The notes beneath the pieces are model-generated. The model was not told the origin of the DNA. It saw only the letters and a list, made by a program, of their open reading frames with translations, and searched no databases. From Lentisphaeria bacterium (GTDB taxonomy: Bacteria; Verrucomicrobiota; Lentisphaeria; Victivallales; Victivallaceae), in contig JAFVYP010000170.1 of the NCBI GenBank assembly GCA_017508555.1, positions 1-38,482 of the forward strand: DNA of 38,482 nucleotides, in the 5' to 3' direction. Position numbers and translations under genes: made by a program. Each line of letters begins with the position of its first letter. Within the stretch, counting starts at the first letter, position 1. Of the stretch, positions 33,445 to 38,482 are shown one piece after another.

Positions 33445-35388
33445 TCAGTACCGTTTGAAGGCAACGTTCCGCACATAAGGAGAGTGGGCTTCCTTGAAGC
33501 CGGGGATGCCTTTGAAGAAGCTGAACTTGAAGTGGAACTCATCCAACCGGGAGGCCAGTTTGATGACCAGACGCTGCTTTTTGCCGGTCAGCGTCACCTG
33601 GGGAGATCCGCCGTAAAGGGAGTTCATTTTACTGTGGATCTCTGCCGACTTGATCAGCTTGCCGTCCAGATAACACTCAAAGGGACAGTCCGCAAAGAAG
33701 GAAAATGAAACATCTTCGATCACCCCGTCGGACTGGAATTCCCTGACCAGATAACAGCAGGAGGCCCCGTCAAATGAATAAAGATCGCTGCGGGAAAATT
33801 TATCCACGGCCTTTTCAACGACAAAAGGCCATTCTCCGGGAAGTTCCCCCTCAAGAAGCGCCTTTTCATCCAGATAGGCGAACTTGGGACGGATATGGCA
33901 GTTGACGGCATCGCAGGAATACTGCGGCAGATTGCCGGGATTGCAGGTCAATTCGTCATTCTGGTAAGGACAGATTTCAAGAGCATCCTTATCCCACATA
34001 TCCCAGTAGGGGCCGTAAACCAGGTACTGGGCGGCGCTGTGGAGACCGAAGGTATCTTCCAGAACGGTGGTTTTGTCCGCCTTTTTGAGAACTGTGCTGA
34101 AGAGGCTCTTTTCAGGAATCATGCTGACATCATCCGCCAGGCGGATATGGATTTGGACACAAGCCGAGGTCCCGGCAGGGATTTCAACGGCAAAATCAGA
34201 TTTTTCCAGACAGGTCCAGGCAGGTCCTGAAATCTCAAGAGTGCCGCAGAAAGGCTCCGCAAAGGGATTGGTGATCTCAAGGGTCACAACTGTCTCTTTA
34301 TTTGTCCAGAGGACAGGTTCATTGTTTCCATAGCTGTAAGTGATCTCAAAGGCAGGTTCCGGCAGAGGACGGACGGTGATTTCCGGCGCATCCGTGATGA
34401 GGACCTCTTTGTTGAGGACTTGCGCCACTTCAAGACCAATGGCGGCTGTTTCTGCGGCAAAGTCAGTGAGGGGCGCGTTTTTATGGTCGATATCGCAGGC
34501 GCAGACGAGGGTTTTGCCCATTCTGTCACACCAATCCTGCGGCAGAGCTTTGCTGCCGTGGAGTGCACCCCATAAGGCACCGGCGGTGGCACAGGAACAA
34601 TCCACATCCCAACCAATCTGAACACACAGACGCATGATCTCTTTGAAATCGTTGCCGCCGCGGAAAAGCGCCATCATGGCAAAGGCGTTGTTGATCAGTG
34701 CATTCGTAGAATCGGACACGCCGTAACGCCTGACGATCTGAAGCCACAGCTCCTTTTCGTCCTGATATTTTTCACAAAGTTCTCTGACACCGAAATACAG
34801 CTGCCGTCCGATATTGTCTGCGGGAACGACAGCGCAGCATTTTTCAAAAAGTTCGACAGGATCATTTTCAAAGAAAGCCAGAGAGGCGGCCGCAGCAAGG
34901 AACTGTTCCAGTTCAATACTTATTTTGCCATGATCCAGACAGCCGTCTTTGGCGGCGTATTCCATGGCCAGCTGCGGATTGCCGGGAGAGATGAAACCCC
35001 AGATCTCACTGCGGATGGGACAGCCTTCCGAGTGTTTGAAAAAATCATTGTCCCACAATCCCGACAGCGGCGGATAGATCCCGTGTTCGATATTGTCGAT
35101 GAATACACCGTATTCGCAGCAGACGTAAAAGCAGTTTTTCTGCCAGAATTCCGCCAGCTGACGGGAGCTGGGGCGGATGCCGATTTTCTGAAGTGCCTCA
35201 AGCCAGACGACCTGAATATCCAGATCGTCATTGGGATACAGTTTGGCGGGCCATAAATTGTCGTATTCCGCCTTGTTGAACTGTTTGTGACACTCATAGG
35301 GGGCACCGACGATCCCGCCCAGAGATTTGCCGATCCAACCGCCAAGGATGCGGTCAAGATAAGTTGCGTAATCAATTGTTTTTTTCAT
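33445..35388 (-). CDS. ADP-ribosylglycohydrolase-family protein with C-terminal beta-sandwich
   Basis: The product is 647 residues. The first 320 form an ADP-ribosylglycohydrolase-type all-helical domain: I-L-G-G-W-I-G-K-S-L-G-G at 14-25, acidic N-D-D-L-D at 53-57 where the family has its first metal-binding T-D-D-T, and G-W-D-V-D-C-S-C-A-T-A-G near 260, where the usual form is G-G-D-T-D-T. The remaining half is beta-rich and looks like a jelly-roll or carbohydrate-binding region. Family members remove ADP-ribose from proteins or act on similar ribosides; long forms with an extra beta domain are seen in polysaccharide-degrading bacteria and their substrates are unknown. The start has only a weak GGAA before it. 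No signal peptide is visible. Confidence 0.85.
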   Translation of the reverse strand: MKKTIDYATYLDRILGGWIGKSLGGIVGAPYECHKQFNKAEYDNLWPAKLYPNDDLDIQVVWLEALQKIGIRPSSRQLAEFWQKNCFYVCCEYGVFIDNIEHGIYPPLSGLWDNDFFKHSEGCPIRSEIWGFISPGNPQLAMEYAAKDGCLDHGKISIELEQFLAAAASLAFFENDPVELFEKCCAVVPADNIGRQLYFGVRELCEKYQDEKELWLQIVRRYGVSDSTNALINNAFAMMALFRGGNDFKEIMRLCVQIGWDVDCSCATAGALWGALHGSKALPQDWCDRMGKTLVCACDIDHKNAPLTDFAAETAAIGLEVAQVLNKEVLITDAPEITVRPLPEPAFEITYSYGNNEPVLWTNKETVVTLEITNPFAEPFCGTLEISGPAWTCLEKSDFAVEIPAGTSACVQIHIRLADDVSMIPEKSLFSTVLKKADKTTVLEDTFGLHSAAQYLVYGPYWDMWDKDALEICPYQNDELTCNPGNLPQYSCDAVNCHIRPKFAYLDEKALLEGELPGEWPFVVEKAVDKFSRSDLYSFDGASCCYLVREFQSDGVIEDVSFSFFADCPFECYLDGKLIKSAEIHSKMNSLYGGSPQVTLTGKKQRLVIKLASRLDEFHFKFSFFKGIPGFKEAHSPYVRNVAFKRY

Positions 35389-35428
35389 TTTTTTTTCCGT
35401 TGAAGTAAATAATTGTATTTTTATTGAA

Positions 35429-35445
35429 AATGTCCGAAGGACATT
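35429..35445 (-). terminator. Hairpin at the 3' end of the secreted-protein gene
   Basis: On the minus strand AATGTCC, TTC, GGACATT forms a perfect 7-base stem that overlaps the stop codon of the gene at 35444. It is followed by TTCAATAAAAAT, which is AT-rich but lacks a real T-run. It may be a weak terminator or attenuator between this gene and the ADP-ribosylglycohydrolase gene 41 bases further on. Confidence 0.42.
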
Positions 35446-36193
35446 ATTTTGCTTTCAGCAGGAGTACTGCTTCATCAGTCAGGGTATCCTCTTTGCGCCA
35501 CTGGTACTGCCAGCGGCCGCCGTTGAGACTGCAGGGATAATTACGGTCCCGGCTGAGCGAGGCGATTGCACGGGGGGCCTGAAGGGTCACTTCAGCCTCT
35601 TTCCCTGCAAGGGTGAGCTGCCGGGGAACATCCCAAAAACGGATTTTTTTATTGCCGGAAAGAACAAAATTTTCCGTTTTTCCTCCGGCGGAAAGTGTTG
35701 TGAAGGGATTGGTGTAGTACCAGACCAGGCGGAGTCCTGAGTTGATCGTGCAAATCGTTTCCTTTGTTTTCCGGTAAGTGATCCTGAGCCTGACGGCGGA
35801 AGAATTTTTTTCAAATTCGTAACGGCAAGTGACTTTCACTCCCTGAAGCGGGGTTATGACCGGAGAACTGTTGCGGAAAAATCCGCCCGTCCGTTCAATG
35901 ATAAAGTGCGTTTTGTCGTTTCTGATGATCTGTGTTTCCGCCCGGCGTTCTTCGTACAATGCGTAAGTTTTGCCGTCCTTGCCTGTGGCCGTATCGCGGA
36001 AAAGGATGATACCGGGCGTCTTGCCGTTGGAAAAACGGAATTCTCCCGGAAACATGCTGCCTTCCAGAAAAGTACAGGCAAAGTGATCTGTTTTCACATG
36101 CCAGTTGCCGGAAACGCTGTCAAATCTGCCGAGGGCAGCGGCATGGATGTGGAAAACAGCTGTCAGAGAGAGGAAAAAGAGCAGATATTTCAT
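35444..36193 (-). CDS. Secreted protein of unknown function
   Basis: The product is 249 residues with a signal peptide (M-K-Y-L-L-F-F-L-S-L start, cleavage near H-A-A-A). The mature part is beta-rich, with many aromatic and charged residues in alternation (W-H-V-K-T-D-H-F, C-R-Y-E-F-E, W-Q-Y-Q-W-R), like a galactose-mutarotase-like or carbohydrate-binding sandwich; I cannot name the family. Its ATG overlaps the stop of the DUF6259-type gene by four bases (ATGA), with GGGAG seven bases upstream, so both are probably made together and act on the same glycan. Confidence 0.75.
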   Translation of the reverse strand: MKYLLFFLSLTAVFHIHAAALGRFDSVSGNWHVKTDHFACTFLEGSMFPGEFRFSNGKTPGIILFRDTATGKDGKTYALYEERRAETQIIRNDKTHFIIERTGGFFRNSSPVITPLQGVKVTCRYEFEKNSSAVRLRITYRKTKETICTINSGLRLVWYYTNPFTTLSAGGKTENFVLSGNKKIRFWDVPRQLTLAGKEAEVTLQAPRAIASLSRDRNYPCSLNGGRWQYQWRKEDTLTDEAVLLLKAK

Positions 36194-38481
36194 TTGGCAT
36201 CTCCCGGAATATAGCGCCAGTTGCGGAAGTTGCAGACTGAACCGCCGTTGAGTTTGAAAAAGATTTTATGTTTGCCGCCGATGGGCATCAGCGCTGGAAT
36301 ACGGTACTTGCGGTAATCGTTCCAGGTCTCTGTCAGGACATTTTTGCGGTCGAGAATCATTTTGGCGACCTGCGTACCGGAGTCGGGATGGCCTGTCATA
36401 ATCTGGATATTGCCGCCGCCGCTGTAACTGGGAGCGGAAACTTCCACTTCAAAATATCCGCGGGACGGGGAACCGAAATCGCCAGTTCCTGCAAAAAAGA
36501 CACAGTAGAAAACGTTATCCAGCACCATCTGTTCTTTGTTGACTCTGGCTCCCAGAACGAGGGGGGAGGCCGCCGCCTGCTGCCATTGGGCGGCGTCGAA
36601 TACCGGCGTTTCAGGAAAAACCATCCTGTCCACGCCGAAGGGATCTTTTTCCGTAAAGGTTTTGCGGATAACTGCAAAGGAACGGTCGATTTTCTGCCGG
36701 AGTCCGGCGGAGGGTTTCTTACCATACAGACGCAGTTCACAGCCGTAAGGTTCAAGTGAAAAGAGATTTCCCCGGGCTGTTTTTTGGCCTGACTGCCAGA
36801 TGCCGCAGGGGGCGTCGGGTTCAGAGGCGATCCTGCCGGTCTGCGTTTTGGCTGTCGTATTGACCAGCAGCAGCAGCCTGCATCCTGCCAGCTCCCAGGC
36901 GCCGGAAATGACCGGCAAAGTCCCCACATTTTTTGTGCCGTGGTTTCCCCAGCGGGTATAGATCTTTTTGCCCAGACCTTCCAGACGGGGCGGACGGCTC
37001 ATCAGACCGCAGTTGAAGAAATCCAGCGCCGCTGTCCGCAGATGGAGCAGACGTTTGAGATAGCGCCGGAAAACGCCTTTGGCGGGAGAGGTGAGCTCCA
37101 CCGTTCCGAAGTGTCCCATTTGTTCTCCCTGGACCAGCTGGACAGCGGTTTTGACAAAGGGGGCCTCCAGATCTGCCCCCACCGGATCGCGGCTGGTGTA
37201 TTGTGTTCTGCCCGCGTAAACAAGGGTATGGAGCGGGATCTGATGATCGTGCATCCAGCGCCAGGGAGCCAGGGCATCCATCAGACCGACGCAGTGTTCG
37301 GAGTTATCTTCGGTAATGGTGATGGCGTCGATATCGTGTTTTTTCCAATAAGCGCGGACAGGCATGAAGGCTTTTCTGTGACCATTGACATTCCAGCTGG
37401 CAGGATCATTGGCCGGATGGCCGTGCGCGGGGATCTGGCAGAGGATGGGGCGGGCTGCGCCCAGCTGATCGACGAAACAGCCGGCGACCCCCTGCGCCGT
37501 CAGACGGGTCATCATGTCATACATGGCTTTCCGGTAAACAGGAGAGGCCGGACAAAGCACCGCACAGGGGACGCCGTAGGGTTCCAGCTGGATACTGCCG
37601 TCAGCTTTTCTGACAGCGGCGGCTTTGCCGAGCGTATTGTAGAGCGTGGCCTTGCCCCGCTCGTCCCGTGTGGACCACAGACGGCCGTTCGTATAGCTGA
37701 TGACGCGGATATCGTGCTGTCTCATCAGCTTGGCGTAAGCAATATATTCGGTATTGGCACGGGGAATGGGACAAAGATGATGTCCCGGTCCCCGTTCCCA
37801 CCAGTACCAGTGCTGAATGGTATATCCCTGACCCATATATTCCCGCAGTTTGATGCTGTCGGCAGCATCCGGAATATGGAATACAAGCAGATTGAGACCA
37901 TTTTTTCTGAACCATTCGGGCGTATCGGTGTTGGGCAGATCTTTCCGCCACCACAGGGCGTTGATCCGTTCCAGCTCCTGACGGTAAAGGAGTCCGGTAT
38001 CGTACCAGTCGCCTTCAAAGCTTTGGATGGAAGCGGCTCCGGGCAGGGAGGAAAAACTGTTGCTTTTTGTCCGGGAACTCCGGGGAACAGGCCGGTCGAT
38101 CCTGACTTCAAGACCATCCGTGTCGATGCGGAAGGAGTAGTTCATCATCCGGGCATGGGGATCGCCCGGGGAAAAGTAAACGCCCCCTTTGCTGTCATAG
38201 AGGGCACCGAACTGCATGGATGTCAGCATCCGGGGATAGATGCCGGTGTAAGTCACCTTCCGGGCAGCTGCATTTTTATAGAGCAGACCGCCTGCTTCCG
38301 GAACAACAAGAGAGCTCTTCTTTTCATCCAATGGCGCGAGGACCAGAGAGGGCAGGGTCACTCTGTCAAGGATCGCTGCGTAGGTTTCTGACCGGGCTTC
38401 CAGGGTGTAATCCAGGCGGCTGCCGTCAAAGGTCCAGCAGGATCTTCCGCTGACGGCCGGAAACTCTTTTCTTGCATGACT
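36190..38481 (-). CDS. DUF6259-type glycoside hydrolase-like protein (5' end outside window)
   Basis: The frame is open to the right edge, so the N-terminus is missing; about 763 residues are visible. A GTG at 38361 is an internal codon, not a convincing start. A TIM-barrel domain is suggested by Q-H-W-Y-W-W-E-R-G, R-V-I-S-Y-T-N-G-R-L-W, V-A-G-C-F-V-D-Q-L-G (a plausible nucleophile position at the end of a strand) and A-I-T-I-T-E-D-N-S-E (a plausible acid/base). A beta domain with Y-G-C-E-L-R-L-Y follows, and then a C-terminal sandwich with V-C-N-F-R-N-W. This is the layout of DUF6259 and GH36-like clans in Lentisphaerota and related phyla. The substrate is unknown. Confidence 0.7.
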   Translation of the reverse strand, partial: SHARKEFPAVSGRSCWTFDGSRLDYTLEARSETYAAILDRVTLPSLVLAPLDEKKSSLVVPEAGGLLYKNAAARKVTYTGIYPRMLTSMQFGALYDSKGGVYFSPGDPHARMMNYSFRIDTDGLEVRIDRPVPRSSRTKSNSFSSLPGAASIQSFEGDWYDTGLLYRQELERINALWWRKDLPNTDTPEWFRKNGLNLLVFHIPDAADSIKLREYMGQGYTIQHWYWWERGPGHHLCPIPRANTEYIAYAKLMRQHDIRVISYTNGRLWSTRDERGKATLYNTLGKAAAVRKADGSIQLEPYGVPCAVLCPASPVYRKAMYDMMTRLTAQGVAGCFVDQLGAARPILCQIPAHGHPANDPASWNVNGHRKAFMPVRAYWKKHDIDAITITEDNSEHCVGLMDALAPWRWMHDHQIPLHTLVYAGRTQYTSRDPVGADLEAPFVKTAVQLVQGEQMGHFGTVELTSPAKGVFRRYLKRLLHLRTAALDFFNCGLMSRPPRLEGLGKKIYTRWGNHGTKNVGTLPVISGAWELAGCRLLLLVNTTAKTQTGRIASEPDAPCGIWQSGQKTARGNLFSLEPYGCELRLYGKKPSAGLRQKIDRSFAVIRKTFTEKDPFGVDRMVFPETPVFDAAQWQQAAASPLVLGARVNKEQMVLDNVFYCVFFAGTGDFGSPSRGYFEVEVSAPSYSGGGNIQIMTGHPDSGTQVAKMILDRKNVLTETWNDYRKYRIPALMPIGGKHKIFFKLNGGSVCNFRNWRYIPGDAK

Positions 38482-38482
38482 G

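Noticed and set aside
36940-38391. A 483-codon plus-strand frame inside the DUF6259-type gene
   Set aside because: The minus-strand frame stays open to the window edge and has TIM-barrel-like blocks; the plus frame shows none.

Overview
The window reads as chromosomal DNA from a Gram-negative, polysaccharide-degrading bacterium of the Planctomycetota-Verrucomicrobiota-Lentisphaerota group, most likely Lentisphaerota (Victivallis-like). This placement is inferred from gene content, not measured. The supporting genes are an apolipoprotein N-acyltransferase, several lipoproteins and a TolC-type channel (a two-membrane envelope), together with a GH78-type rhamnosidase, a sialate O-acetylesterase, a DUF6259-type hydrolase, an unusual ADP-ribosylglycohydrolase and a Tad-like secretion platform. 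I saw no tRNA, rRNA, CRISPR array, transposase, phage gene or attachment site. Coding density is high. The only gene-poor stretch of about 300 bases or more is 7610-7943.

Layout. (1) 1-937: 3' part of a PHP-domain metallohydrolase, running in from the left edge. (2) 973-7609, minus strand, a gene train in transcription order: lnt, MBL-fold hydrolase, sialate O-acetylesterase, SLC1-type symporter, SAM methyltransferase. (3) 7846-12004, plus strand: a nadB promoter, then nadB, a pcnB-type nucleotidyltransferase and a secreted GHL10 glycoside hydrolase, nearly without gaps. (4) 12146-17129, plus strand: rhamnosidase, tadB, tadC and DUF192, tightly packed with a ribosome binding site inside the rhamnosidase stop region. 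(5) 17182-25875, plus strand: a membrane-anchored FHA protein, a PEGA-repeat lipoprotein, a long Sel1-repeat protein with its own promoter, a TolC-family lipoprotein and two HlyD-like adaptors. Regions 4 and 5 look like one envelope or secretion locus, but the Tad ATPase, secretin and pilin and the inner-membrane pump for the TolC/HlyD parts are missing from the window. (6) 25880-28265, minus strand: an OlsB/GlsB-type N-acyltransferase, an OlsA/GlsA-type O-acyltransferase and a CobS-like membrane protein, suggesting aminolipid synthesis. (7) 28452-33428, plus strand: a Na/Pi cotransporter fused to a lipoprotein ectodomain, the two subunits of a class I fumarase, a 6-phosphogluconolactonase-like propeller and a clear intrinsic terminator. 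(8) 33445-38482, minus strand: ADP-ribosylglycohydrolase, a small secreted protein of unknown function and a DUF6259-type hydrolase running off the right edge.

The points most worth a second look are the composite Tad/FHA/PEGA/Sel1/TolC/HlyD locus, the lipoprotein-Ig-Na/Pi-PhoU fusion, the perfect inverted repeats in the olsB / Na-Pi divergent promoter region, and an Arg-to-Glu change at the substrate-selectivity position of the SLC1-type symporter.
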